Assembly: GCF_001886615.1 (NCBI RefSeq)
Contig: NZ_CP018139.1
Location: forward strand, 434,001 to 498,000
Direction of reading: 5' to 3'
Length of the DNA stretch: 64,000 nucleotides
DNA from: Halomonas aestuarii
Lineage (GTDB): Bacteria; Pseudomonadota; Gammaproteobacteria; Pseudomonadales; Halomonadaceae
The position numbers were made by a program, and so were the translations under genes. The notes beneath the pieces are model-generated. The model saw only the letters and a program-made list of their open reading frames with translations, had not been told where the DNA came from and did no database searches. The first letter of the stretch is position 1; each line of letters opens with the position of its first letter. This document shows positions 45,944 through 54,851 of the stretch, piece after piece.

Positions 45944-45975
45944 GGGGGTGCCCTCTCGGTTCTCGCCGGCCCGGG

Positions 45976-47268
45976 TCACAGCCGGTCCCGCAGCTTGTAG
46001 AAGTGGGTGGCCAGCACCAGCAGTGGCATGCGCAGCAGGCGTCCGCCGGGAAAGCGGCGATGCGGCATGGCCGCGAAGACGTCGAAGCGCTCGCTCTGGC
46101 CGGCGATGGCCTCGGCCAGCAGCTGGCCGGCGAGACCCGCCAGCGCCATGCCATGGCCGGAGTAGCCCTGTGCATAGTAGACGTTGCGCCCCAGCCGGCC
46201 GAAGTCCGGCGCGCGGTCCAGGGTGATCGCCACGTCGCCGCCCCAGCGGTACTCGATCGGCACGCCCGCGAGCACGGGGAAGATCCGCGCGATCTTGCCA
46301 TCCATGCGTGCCTCGAGGTGTCGCGGCTCCCGGCCATCGTAGCTGACCTCGCCGCCGAAGATCAGGCGGCGGTCGGCGGAGAGCCGGTAGTAGTCGAGCA
46401 CGAAGTTGGCATCCGAGAGGGCATCGTTTCTCGGCAGTACCTGGGCCGCCTGCTCGGGAGAGAGCGGCGCGGTGGCGATCATGTAGTTGGCGGCACGCAT
46501 GATGCGCCCGGAGAGCGCCGGCTCCAGGCCCGCCTGGTAGGCATTGGTACCGAGCACCACGAAGTCGGCCGTGACCCTCCCCCGCTCGGTGACCACGGTG
46601 GCCGGCTGCCCGTGGCGGATCTCGACGGCGGCGCTGTGCTCGTGGATGGCCACGCCGGCACGACGGGCCGCCCGGGCCAGGCCCAGGGTGTAGTTGAGCG
46701 GATGGAGGTGGCCGCCCTCGGCATCGAAGAGGGCGGCCGGATAGGCATCGCTCACCACGTGCTCGCGAAGGGCATCGCCCTCGAGCAGGCTGAGGGCCTC
46801 GTAGTCGAAGTCGCGGGCCATGCGCTCACGGAACGCCTGGAGCTCGCGCACCTGGCGCGGCTTCACCGCCGCATGCAGGTAGCCCCAGGAGAGTTCGCAG
46901 GGGATGTCATGGCGCTCGATCAGCGCCGCCGTCAGGCGCACCGCCTCGCGGCTCATCTCCCAGACCTCCCGGGCCCGGGCATGGCCCAGCGCCTTCTCCA
47001 CGGTGGCGATGTCGGTGCCCAGGCCCGGCAGGATCTGGCCTCCGCTGCGCCCCGAGGCGCCATGTCCGATCTCGCCGGCCTCGAGCAGCACCACCGAGTA
47101 GCCGCGCTCGGCCAGATGCAGGGCCGCCGAGCACCCGGTGATGCCGCCGCCGATCACGCAGACATCGGCCCGCGCCTCCCCCTCCAGCGGGGGACAGTCG
47201 CCGAGTTGGACGGCGATGGAGGCGCGATACCAGGAGGCGGGGTGCTCCGGGGAGGGGGAGGACGACAT
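45976..47268 (-). CDS. second gamma-glutamylputrescine oxidase-like flavoprotein
   Basis: A 430-residue FAD oxidoreductase, paralogous to the puuB at 39068. It has CVIGGGITGCSAALHLAERG, HGASGRSGGQILPG and YYAQGYSGHGMALAGLAGQL. It heads the potGHIF operon, so transport and first oxidation are co-expressed. The start at MSSSPSPEHP gives a length equal to its paralogue; an earlier ATG at 47337 would add 23 residues. Its distinct flavin-site residues suggest a different gamma-glutamylamine or a direct amine substrate. Confidence 0.86.
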   Translation of the reverse strand: MSSSPSPEHPASWYRASIAVQLGDCPPLEGEARADVCVIGGGITGCSAALHLAERGYSVVLLEAGEIGHGASGRSGGQILPGLGTDIATVEKALGHARAREVWEMSREAVRLTAALIERHDIPCELSWGYLHAAVKPRQVRELQAFRERMARDFDYEALSLLEGDALREHVVSDAYPAALFDAEGGHLHPLNYTLGLARAARRAGVAIHEHSAAVEIRHGQPATVVTERGRVTADFVVLGTNAYQAGLEPALSGRIMRAANYMIATAPLSPEQAAQVLPRNDALSDANFVLDYYRLSADRRLIFGGEVSYDGREPRHLEARMDGKIARIFPVLAGVPIEYRWGGDVAITLDRAPDFGRLGRNVYYAQGYSGHGMALAGLAGQLLAEAIAGQSERFDVFAAMPHRRFPGGRLLRMPLLVLATHFYKLRDRL

Positions 47269-47700
47269 GCGGGAAACCTGTCCGTTCTTGCGCGCTGCGC
47301 TGGTTGTTGTTGGCACCCTTCCCGGCGAAGATGGCACGGAAAAGGCGACCTCAGTTTGACACCAGCGCAGCGATGACTGTCAAGTATTTAATACCTTGAT
47401 GATCGCCTGGCCTCACTCCCCACCAGGCAACCTCGCCCCCTCTCCAAGACAGAACACTGTTGTTAAATGGGTATATCAAGCGACGCGAGCAACAGGGGGG
47501 CGGACACGCCGCCGCACTCCCGGCCCCATATCGTCAAGTAATAACCATCACCCGCCTGACCTACCCTGGCCACGGGTCACGCCAGGGCCCCGCTGTCACG
47601 TCAGCCTTCACTCACGCAAGGGTCAGCAGGAGAGCCTTTTATCGACTCGACACACCCCCCATGCTCCAGTGAGGACCATGATCCAAACGAGGAGACCACC
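47269..47700. promoter_or_regulatory. divergent control region between pot operon and omega-transaminase
   Basis: A 432-base gap, unusually AT-rich for this genome at 47370-47400 and 47455-47550. It has the near-symmetric TCAAGTATTTAATACCTTGA (47380-47399) and two copies of GTCAAGTA (47379-47386 and 47533-47540), each followed within a few bases by ATACC or ATAACC. TTGACA occurs on the minus strand at 47379-47384. These look like one regulator's sites serving both directions. No coding region supported. Confidence 0.5.
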
Positions 47701-49059
47701 ATGACGGCGTCGACTGCTTCTACCCCACATGCCGTCGAGCGCGGCAGAGAGCCCAGCCCGCTCAACCACCACTTCTGGATGCCGTTCAGCGCCAACCGTG
47801 ACTTCCATGCCCATCCGCGGATGATCACGGCGGCCGAGGGACGCTACTTCATCGATGACCGTGGCCGGCGACTTTTCGACTCGCTCTCCGGGCTCTGGAC
47901 CTGCGGCGCCGGCCACAACCGTGTCGAGATCCAGCAGGCGGTGGCGGCCCAGCTGGGCCGGCTGGACTACGCTCCGGGCTTCCAGGTCGCCCACCCGCTC
48001 GCCTTCGAGCTGGCCGAACGGGTGGCGGCGCTGACCCCGCCGGGGCTGGACCACGTCTTCTTCACCGACTCCGGCTCCGAGTCCGCGGACACGGCGGTGA
48101 AGATGGCGCGCGCCTACTGGCGCCTCCAGGGGCGTCCCGAGAAGACCCGGCTGATCGGGCGCGCCAAGGGCTACCATGGCGTGAACGTGGGAGGCACCAG
48201 CCTCGGCGGGATCGGCGGCAACCGCAAGCACTACGGCCAGTTGCTGGACGTCACCCACCTGCCCCACACCCTGCAGCCCGCCCTCGCCTTCACCCGCGGC
48301 CAGGCCGAGACGGGCGCCGAGCTCGCCGACGCCCTGCTCGACCAGATCGCCCTGCACGACGCCTCCAGCATCGCCGCCGTGATCGTCGAGCCGATGTCCG
48401 GTTCAGCCGGGGTGATCGTGCCGCCGAGGGGCTACCTCGAGCGGCTGCGCGAGATCTGCACCGCCCACGACATCCTGCTGATCTTCGACGAGGTGATCAC
48501 CGCCTTCGGCCGGGCCGGTGCCCGGACCGGGGCCGAGGCCTTCGGCGTCACCCCGGACATCATGAACGTGGCCAAGCAGCTCACCAACGGCGCGGTGCCC
48601 ATGGGGGCCGTGATCGCCTCCCGAGAGATCTTCGACACCTTCATGGCCGGCGGCGGCCCCGCCCACGCCATCGAGTTCCCCCACGGCTACACCTACAGCG
48701 CCCACCCGGTGGCCTGCGCCGCCGGCCTCGCGACCCTGGATCTTTTCGAGCGCGAGGACTTCCCCGGGCAGGTGCGGGCCATCGCTCCGACGTTCGAGAA
48801 GAAGCTCCACGCCCTCAGGGGCCGTCCGCACGTGGTGGATATCCGCAACCATGGCCTGGCCGGGGCCCTGCAGCTCGCCCCCCGTGACGGTGACCCGACC
48901 ATCCGCCCCCGGGACGCCCACCTGGCGCTCTGGGAGGCGGGCTTCTACGTGCGCTATGGCGGCGATACCCTGCAGTTCGGGCCGCCGTTCGGCAGCACGG
49001 AGACGGAGCTCGAGCGGCTCTTCGATGCCGTGGCGACGACCCTGGATCGACTGGCGTGA
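47701..49059 (+). CDS. omega-amino acid:pyruvate transaminase (class III)
   Basis: A 452-residue PLP aminotransferase. NHHFWMPFSANRDF at the N-terminus is the signature of beta-alanine/omega-amine:pyruvate transaminases. VFFTDSGSESADTAVKMARA binds phosphate, LLIFDEVITAFGRAG precedes the PLP lysine in MNVAKQLTNGAVPMG. It probably deaminates beta-alanine, GABA or diamines produced in polyamine catabolism. Divergent from the puuB-pot operon. Confidence 0.88.
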   Translation: MTASTASTPHAVERGREPSPLNHHFWMPFSANRDFHAHPRMITAAEGRYFIDDRGRRLFDSLSGLWTCGAGHNRVEIQQAVAAQLGRLDYAPGFQVAHPLAFELAERVAALTPPGLDHVFFTDSGSESADTAVKMARAYWRLQGRPEKTRLIGRAKGYHGVNVGGTSLGGIGGNRKHYGQLLDVTHLPHTLQPALAFTRGQAETGAELADALLDQIALHDASSIAAVIVEPMSGSAGVIVPPRGYLERLREICTAHDILLIFDEVITAFGRAGARTGAEAFGVTPDIMNVAKQLTNGAVPMGAVIASREIFDTFMAGGGPAHAIEFPHGYTYSAHPVACAAGLATLDLFEREDFPGQVRAIAPTFEKKLHALRGRPHVVDIRNHGLAGALQLAPRDGDPTIRPRDAHLALWEAGFYVRYGGDTLQFGPPFGSTETELERLFDAVATTLDRLA

Positions 49060-49083
49060 TGGGCGATCCGGCCGTTTGGCTGC

Positions 49084-49989
49084 CTAGCCGAGCGCGGCCA
49101 GAAAGGCCTCGAGCACGCGATGGGGGCGTCGGTCGCGCTGGGTGATGGCCACCAGGGGAATCCGGTAGCGGCAGCTGTCGGGGCACAGCGTCCTCAGCCG
49201 GCCGGCCGCCACCCAGGGGGCCGCCAGGTGGTCGGGCAGGTAGCCGATGTAGCAGCCGGTGAGGATCAGGAAGGCCGCCCCCTCACGGTCCGATGCCGTG
49301 GCGGCCCCGCGCAGTCTCGCATGGGCCGCCCGAGCGGCCTCCGGCAAGGGATAGCCGGGCACCACTGCCTCATGGGCATCGAGACGCTGCGGGTTCGTCA
49401 CCGCCTCGCCGAAAAGCGGATGGGTGTCGGCACAGTAGAGAAGGGAGTGCTCGTCGTAGAGCGCCTCACTCGCCAGGCTCGACGGCAGATTGACCTCTGG
49501 CACGACCCCCACGTGCAGCCGGCCGTCCACCACGCCCCGGGCGATGCTGTCGGGCGCCTCCATGGCGATGTTGATGCGCACCTCCGGGCCCCGCGCCTTG
49601 AGCTCGGCCAGGGCGTGGGTGATATGCATCTCGGGCATGCTGACCAGGTTGTCGGTGATGCCGATGTTGAGCTCGCCACGCAGGCTCTCGTGCAGCCCGT
49701 TCACCTCGGTGCGAAAGGTCTCCAGAGAGGCCAGCAGGGTGAGGCCCGCCTCATATACCTGGCGCCCCTCCTCGGTAAGCGAGAAGCCTCCGCGGCCTCG
49801 CTGGCAGAGCCTCAGCCCCAGGCGACGTTCCAGATCGTTCATGTGCAGGCTGATGGCCGAGCGGCCAACGCCGAGCACCCCCTCGGCGGCGGAGAAGCCG
49901 CCGCACTCCACCACCGCCTTGAAGACGCGGATCAAGCGGATGTCGAAGTCGCTGACCTGACCAAGGGGTACCACCTGGTGATCGGTCAT
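49084..49989 (-). CDS. LysR-family transcriptional regulator
   Basis: A 301-residue LysR regulator. The helix-turn-helix spans about residues 18-65 (FSAAEGVLGVGRSAISLHMN) and the substrate-binding domain about 100-295 (GELNIGITDNLVSMPEMHIT). GAGGAGG upstream of 49989 supports this start. It is tail-to-tail with the omega-transaminase, 24 bases apart, and ten bases after the MoeB-like gene, so its target is unclear. The transaminase and pot region is one option. Confidence 0.88.
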   Translation of the reverse strand: MTDHQVVPLGQVSDFDIRLIRVFKAVVECGGFSAAEGVLGVGRSAISLHMNDLERRLGLRLCQRGRGGFSLTEEGRQVYEAGLTLLASLETFRTEVNGLHESLRGELNIGITDNLVSMPEMHITHALAELKARGPEVRINIAMEAPDSIARGVVDGRLHVGVVPEVNLPSSLASEALYDEHSLLYCADTHPLFGEAVTNPQRLDAHEAVVPGYPLPEAARAAHARLRGAATASDREGAAFLILTGCYIGYLPDHLAAPWVAAGRLRTLCPDSCRYRIPLVAITQRDRRPHRVLEAFLAALG

Positions 49990-49999
49990 GGGACCCTCC

Positions 50000-50746
50000 T
50001 CAGGCCGTGCCGCAGACCGGACAGGCGGGATCTCTCGGCACGCCGAAGTGTCGCCACTGGCCGGTGAGTCCGTCGAAGGTGGAGAGGCCACGATGGGGTG
50101 TGCCGGCGCCGCTGACGATCTTGATCGCCTCCAGGGCCTGGAAGCTGCCGATCAGCCCCACCAGGGGTGCCACCACGCCGTTCTCGGCACAGCTGAGTTC
50201 CTCGTCGCCCGCCCCGGGGGGATAGAGGCAGGCATAGCAGGGCGCCTCGGGGTCGCGGGGATCGAAGACAGCCAGCTGGCCGGAGAAGCGGATCGCCGCC
50301 CCCGAGACCAGCGGCACCCCCGCCGCGCGGCAGGCGGCATTGATGGCATAGCGGCTGGAGAAGCGGTCGGTGCAGTCGAGCACCACGTCGGCCTCGGCGG
50401 CCGCCCGGGCCAAGGCCTCGCCGTCCAGGTAGTCGTCTATCGCCCGCACCGAAACGTCGGGGTTGAGGGCGAGCGCCGCCTCGCGGGCCGACTCGGCCTT
50501 ATTGCGCCCGATGTCCGCGGTGGCGTGGGCGACCTGGCGCTGCAGGTTGGAGAGCTCCACCTCGTCGGCATCGGCCAGGGTCAGGCGGCCGAGGCCCGCG
50601 GCGGCCAGGTACAGCGCCACCGGCGAACCAAGCCCGCCGGCGCCGATCACCAGGGCATGGCCGGCCAGCAGGCGCTCCTGGCCCTCGATGTCGATCTGCT
50701 CGAGCATGATCTGCCGGCTGTAGCGCAGCAGGGTGGCGTCATCCAT
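50000..50746 (-). CDS. moeB: MoeB/ThiF-family adenylyltransferase
   Basis: A 248-residue E1-like enzyme. The ATP motif is ALVIGAGGLGSPVALYLAAA. Two zinc CxxC pairs are present (CYACLYPP and CPVCGTA), and the adenylation Arg/Asp region is DCTDRFSSRYAIN. No rhodanese domain, so MoeB or HesA type. It activates the C-terminal Gly of MoaD or ThiS. In many gammaproteobacteria this gene directly follows hemA-prfA-prmC. Here lrp intervenes. Confidence 0.88.
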   Translation of the reverse strand: MDDATLLRYSRQIMLEQIDIEGQERLLAGHALVIGAGGLGSPVALYLAAAGLGRLTLADADEVELSNLQRQVAHATADIGRNKAESAREAALALNPDVSVRAIDDYLDGEALARAAAEADVVLDCTDRFSSRYAINAACRAAGVPLVSGAAIRFSGQLAVFDPRDPEAPCYACLYPPGAGDEELSCAENGVVAPLVGLIGSFQALEAIKIVSGAGTPHRGLSTFDGLTGQWRHFGVPRDPACPVCGTA

Positions 50747-50754
50747 GGACGGGC

Positions 50755-51255
50755 TCACTTCTCCTCGAACTCCTCGATGTCCGGCACGTGGAGGCTGAAG
50801 TCCTCCTTGACCTCTTCCATCACCACGTAGCTCTTGGACTCCTTGACCCCGGGCAGGGTCAGGACCACGTCGCCGAGCAGCTGGCGGTAGGCGGACATCT
50901 CCGGGATCCGGCACTTGAGGATGTAGTCGAACTGCCCCGAGACGAGATGGCACTCCTGGATCTGCGGCAGCTTGGCCACGGCGCGACGGAACTCGTCGAA
51001 CACCGCCGGCGACTGGGTCTCCAGGCTGATCTCGACGAACACCAGCAGGTTCGCCTTGAGGGCGCGCGGGTCGAGCAGCGCCTTGTAGCCGCGGATGATG
51101 CCGGCACGCTCGAGGCGCTTGACGCGCTCCAGGCAGGGCGTGGTGGAGAGGCCGACCTGGGAGGCCAGGTCGACATAGGAGATGCGGGCGTTCTCCTGCA
51201 GGCAGCGCAGGATCTTGAGGTCGATGCGGTCGAGCGAGCGGGTCTTGGCTTTCAT
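50755..51255 (-). CDS. lrp: leucine-responsive regulatory protein Lrp
   Basis: A 166-residue Lrp/AsnC regulator, very close to E. coli Lrp: LDRIDLKILRCLQENARISY, GLSTTPCLERVKRLERAGII, IQECHLVSGQFDYILKCRIP and LPGVKESKSYVVMEEVKE. N-terminal helix-turn-helix plus RAM domain (about 70-150). The tail is acidic (DIEEFEEK) where E. coli Lrp is basic. An alternative ATG at 51267 adds four residues. It lies eight bases before moeB, so the two are cotranscribed. Confidence 0.9.
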   Translation of the reverse strand: MKAKTRSLDRIDLKILRCLQENARISYVDLASQVGLSTTPCLERVKRLERAGIIRGYKALLDPRALKANLLVFVEISLETQSPAVFDEFRRAVAKLPQIQECHLVSGQFDYILKCRIPEMSAYRQLLGDVVLTLPGVKESKSYVVMEEVKEDFSLHVPDIEEFEEK

Positions 51256-51404
51256 TGTCGTTGGCATGCCGGAATGGTGGGTCTTTCACGCCGTCGCGAC
51301 AGTACGATCACCTGAAAATCACCCCACCGCAGGGTTCCCGGTGGGCTTCACGCATGCAAAGGCGACGAGACGTGGCGTTTTTTCCTGCAGGAAGATGTAC
51401 CACA
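51256..51404. promoter_or_regulatory. prmC-lrp spacer with possible terminator
   Basis: A 149-base gap. CCCACCG-N9-CGGTGGG (51323-51345, read on the minus strand and followed by GTGATTTT) may end the hemA-prfA-prmC transcript. A TTCCTGCAGGAA palindrome lies at 51386-51397. The lrp promoter must be in the remaining segment. Confidence 0.4.
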
Positions 51405-52280
51405 TCACGACCGTGGGGCTCCAGCCCCCTCCTCGACCCGTCGCCCCACACTGACCCGGGGATGGCCACCCAGGTCGCGCAGGCTCGCGACCTCGACGAA
51501 GCCGGCCGCGGTGAGCACGTCGCGCACCGCCTCGGCCTGCTCAAAGCCGTGCTCGAGCAGCAGGAAGCCGCCCGGGGCCAGGTACCGCCAGGCCTCGCGC
51601 ACCAGGTGGCGCAGGTCGGCCAGGCCGCCGTCGGCCGCCACCAGGGCGCTGCGCGGCTCGAAGCGCACGTCCCCCCGGGCCAGGTGCGGGTCGTCCGCGG
51701 CGATGTAGGGCGGGTTCGAGACGATGAGGTCGAAGCGCTCGCCGGCGCTGTCATCGACCAGGGCGGCGAACCAGTCGCTCTCGCGGAAGGTAACGTTGGG
51801 GATGGCGAGCCGCTCGGCGTTCTGCCGAGCCAGACTCACGGCCTCGGGTCGCAGGTCGACCCCGAGTACCGACCAGCCGGGCCGCTCGCTGGCAAAGGCC
51901 AGGGCGATCGCCCCGGTGCCGGTGCCGAGGTCCAGCAGCCGTCCCCGGGGAGGCGTGGCCCGCTCCAGGGCCGCCTCCACCAGGCGCTCGGTGTCGGGCC
52001 GGGGGATCAGGGTGTGCGGCGAGGTGGCGAGCCGCAGGCCCCAGAACTCCCGTTCACCGGTCAGGTAGGCGATAGGCTGGCCCTGGGCGCGGGCCGCCAC
52101 CAGCGCCTCGAAGCGGGCCCACTCGAAGACCGGCGCCTCGCGGTCTCCCCAGGTGTAGAGCCAGGTGCGGTCCACGCCCAGCACGTGGCAGAGCAGCACC
52201 TCGGCATCGAGCCGCGCGCTCGGCGAGCCGGCGGCCGAGAGCCGCGCCGCGGCCTGGGCCAGCAGGCGATCCAGGGTCAT
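51405..52280 (-). CDS. prmC: peptide chain release factor N5-glutamine methyltransferase
   Basis: A 291-residue SAM-dependent methyltransferase that modifies the GGQ glutamine of release factors. [35 protein letters not shown] (SAM site) and LIVSNPPYI (NPPY catalytic motif) are intact. Its ATG at 52280 overlaps the prfA stop (ATGA), coupling the enzyme to its substrate. Confidence 0.96.
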   Translation of the reverse strand: MTLDRLLAQAAARLSAAGSPSARLDAEVLLCHVLGVDRTWLYTWGDREAPVFEWARFEALVAARAQGQPIAYLTGEREFWGLRLATSPHTLIPRPDTERLVEAALERATPPRGRLLDLGTGTGAIALAFASERPGWSVLGVDLRPEAVSLARQNAERLAIPNVTFRESDWFAALVDDSAGERFDLIVSNPPYIAADDPHLARGDVRFEPRSALVAADGGLADLRHLVREAWRYLAPGGFLLLEHGFEQAEAVRDVLTAAGFVEVASLRDLGGHPRVSVGRRVEEGAGAPRS

Positions 52281-53371
52281 CCGGCGTCCTGCTGGAGGGC
52301 CGCCAGCTGCTCGGCCTGGTACTCGTGGATCAGCGGCTCGACCACGTCGTCTAGCTGCTCGCCGCTGACCACCTCGTTGAGCTTGTAGAGCGTCAGGTTG
52401 ATGCGGTGATCGGTGACCCGGCCCTGGGGGAAGTTGTAGGTGCGGATGCGCTCGCTGCGATCGCCGGACCCTACCAGGGAGCGCCGGGCGTCGGCCTGCT
52501 GCTGGCGCTGGCTGGCCACGGCCGACTGCTTCAGGCGAGCGGCCAGCAGCGACATCGCCTTGGCGCGGTTCTTGTGCTGGCTGCGCTCCTCCTGGCACTC
52601 CACCACCACGCCGGTGGGCAGGTGGGTGATGCGGATGGCGGAGTCGGTGGTGTTGACGTGCTGGCCGCCGGCGCCGCTGGAGCGGAAGGTGTCGACCCTG
52701 AGGTCGCCTGAATCGATGTCGATGTCGCCGACCTCGTCGGCCTCTGGCATCACCGCCACGGTACAGGCCGAGGTGTGGATGCGGCCCTGGGACTCGGTGG
52801 CCGGCACCCGCTGCACCCGGTGGGCGCCGGACTCGAACTTGAGGCGCGCATAGACCCCCTCGCCCTTGATCCGCGAGATGATCTCCTTGTAGCCGCCCTG
52901 CTCGCCGTGGCTGGCGCTGACCACCTCGACCTTCCAGCCGTGCTGTTCGGCGTAGCGGGAGTACATGCGGAAGAGGTCGCCGGCGAACAGCGCCGCCTCG
53001 TCGCCACCGGTGCCGGCGCGGATCTCCAGGAAGACGTTGCGGCGATCGTCGGGGTCCTTCGGCACCAGCAGCTGCTTGAGCCGGACCTCGAGGGCCTCAA
53101 GCCGCTCGCGCCCCTCGTCGCGCTCGAGCTCGGCCAGCTCGCGCATCTCGGCATCGGCATCGCCCAGCAGCTGCTCGGCGGAGGCGATGTCGGCCTCCAC
53201 GGCGAGGTACTCGCGCCAGGCCTCCACCAGCGGTTCGAGCTCGGCGTATTCCCGCGAGTAGTCGCGGAAGCGGGTCTGGTCGCTGATCACCTCGGGCTCC
53301 GCCAGCAGGGCGGCGAGCTCCTCGAAGCGCTCGATGAAGGCATCGAGGCGCTGGCGCAGGGTGGCTTTCAT
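52277..53371 (-). CDS. prfA: peptide chain release factor 1
   Basis: A 364-residue RF1. The PAT tripeptide that reads UAA/UAG is in [12 protein letters not shown], and the GGQ hydrolysis motif is in [15 protein letters not shown]. Domain lengths are normal. Nine bases after hemA, in the standard hemA-prfA-prmC order. Confidence 0.97.
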   Translation of the reverse strand: MKATLRQRLDAFIERFEELAALLAEPEVISDQTRFRDYSREYAELEPLVEAWREYLAVEADIASAEQLLGDADAEMRELAELERDEGRERLEALEVRLKQLLVPKDPDDRRNVFLEIRAGTGGDEAALFAGDLFRMYSRYAEQHGWKVEVVSASHGEQGGYKEIISRIKGEGVYARLKFESGAHRVQRVPATESQGRIHTSACTVAVMPEADEVGDIDIDSGDLRVDTFRSSGAGGQHVNTTDSAIRITHLPTGVVVECQEERSQHKNRAKAMSLLAARLKQSAVASQRQQQADARRSLVGSGDRSERIRTYNFPQGRVTDHRINLTLYKLNEVVSGEQLDDVVEPLIHEYQAEQLAALQQDAG

Positions 53372-53380
53372 CGGCGCATC

Positions 53381-54649
53381 CTATCGGGAGTGGTCGTTGG
53401 ATTCGTCCAGCAGAAGGGTCGTGGCGGCGTCCAGCAGGTCACGATGCTCCTGCGAGGCCGCCTCGCGCATCGCCACCGTGGGGCGATGCAGCAGGCGGTT
53501 GGTCAACTGGTGGGCCAGGCGGCGGATCACCTCCTCGGGGTCCTCGCCGCGGGCGAGCCGGGCCAGCGCCTGCTGCTCGGAGAGCTCGCGCACGGCCTGG
53601 CCCCGGGCGCGCACGTCGCGGATCAGCTCGCCGCCGCTGCGGATGCGGCGCTCGTGCTGCCAGTTGCCCACGCCGTGCTCGATCAGCGACTCGGCCTGGT
53701 CGGCCGCCACCTGGCGATGCCGGCGGTTCTCCTCGATGACCTCCTGGAGGTCATCGACGGTATAGAGGAAGACGTCGGCGAGCTCCCCGACCTCCGGCTC
53801 GATGTCCCGGGGAACCGCGATGTCGACCATGAAGACGGGGCGATGGCGACGCTTCCTGAGGGCCCGCTCGACCATGCCCTTGCCGAGGATCGGCAGGGGG
53901 GCGGCGGTGGAGGAGATCACGATATCGGCCTCCACCAGGGCCTCGGGGATCGCATCGAGGGTGATCGCCTCGCCCCCCAGCGGACCGGAGATGACCTCCG
54001 CCCGCTCGCGGGTGCGGTTGGCCACGGTCAGCTGGCGAACGCCGGCCTCGTGGAGGTGACGCGCCACCAGCTCGATGGTCTCGCCGGCCCCGATCAGCAG
54101 CGCCCGCGAGCGGCTGAAGTCGCCGAAGATGCGGCTGGCCAGGCTCACGGCCGCGTAGGCCACCGACACCGGGTTGCGGCCGATGCCGGTCTCGGTGCGC
54201 ACCTGCTTGGCCACGGCGAAGGTGTTCTGGAACAGGCACTCGAGCTCCCCGCCCAGTCCCCGGGCCTGCCGGGCCGCCTGGTAGGCATCCTTGAGCTGGC
54301 CCAGTATCTGGGGTTCGCCCAGCACCATGGAATCCAGCCCCACGGCCACGCGCATCAGGTGGCGCGCCGCCTCGTTCTCGCGGTAATGGTAGGCGCAGCG
54401 CATGAGGTCCTCCACCTTCAGGCCGTGGAAGCGCCCCAGCCAGTCGAGGATTTCGCGTTCCCCGGTGGCGCCGGTGACGCAATAGAGCTCGGTGCGGTTG
54501 CAGGTGGAGAGCAGCGCCGCCTCGTGCACCTCCGGCAGGGCGCGCAGCTCGGCCAGCGCCGACGCCAGCTGGGTGGGCGAGAAGGCGACCTGCTCGCGCA
54601 CCTCGACGGTGGCGGTCCGGTGATTGATTCCCAGGGCAAGAAGCGTCAT
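53381..54649 (-). CDS. hemA: glutamyl-tRNA reductase
   Basis: A 422-residue NADPH-dependent reductase that makes glutamate-1-semialdehyde, the first committed step of tetrapyrrole synthesis. The catalytic Cys is in LLSTCNRTELYC (near residue 50), and the NADPH-binding block is LLIGAGETIELVARHL. Divergent from the TPR lipoprotein gene. Confidence 0.97.
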   Translation of the reverse strand: MTLLALGINHRTATVEVREQVAFSPTQLASALAELRALPEVHEAALLSTCNRTELYCVTGATGEREILDWLGRFHGLKVEDLMRCAYHYRENEAARHLMRVAVGLDSMVLGEPQILGQLKDAYQAARQARGLGGELECLFQNTFAVAKQVRTETGIGRNPVSVAYAAVSLASRIFGDFSRSRALLIGAGETIELVARHLHEAGVRQLTVANRTRERAEVISGPLGGEAITLDAIPEALVEADIVISSTAAPLPILGKGMVERALRKRRHRPVFMVDIAVPRDIEPEVGELADVFLYTVDDLQEVIEENRRHRQVAADQAESLIEHGVGNWQHERRIRSGGELIRDVRARGQAVRELSEQQALARLARGEDPEEVIRRLAHQLTNRLLHRPTVAMREAASQEHRDLLDAATTLLLDESNDHSR

Positions 54650-54851
54650 GCGTTCGGCATCTTCGCGAGTCGTGGTTCCGGCAAGGGCGGCATGGTGATA
54701 TCCGGCGGCGCGGATCGCCCATCCTCGAAGCGCCGCATTCTAGCACAGGCCGAGCGCCGTAAGCGCCCCGGCGTGCCCTGACCGGGATCATGCTTTGCCC
54801 GGGCGGGTCGAGCCGTTATGCTGGCGGCTCGGCCACCAGCATGAGACGCGC
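54650..54851. promoter_or_regulatory. hemA-TPR lipoprotein divergent region
   Basis: A 202-base gap holding both promoters. CGCATTCTAGCACAGG (54734-54749) is a possible promoter element. No gene supported. The downstream frame is open here, but the lipoprotein signal fixes its start at 54852. Confidence 0.4.
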
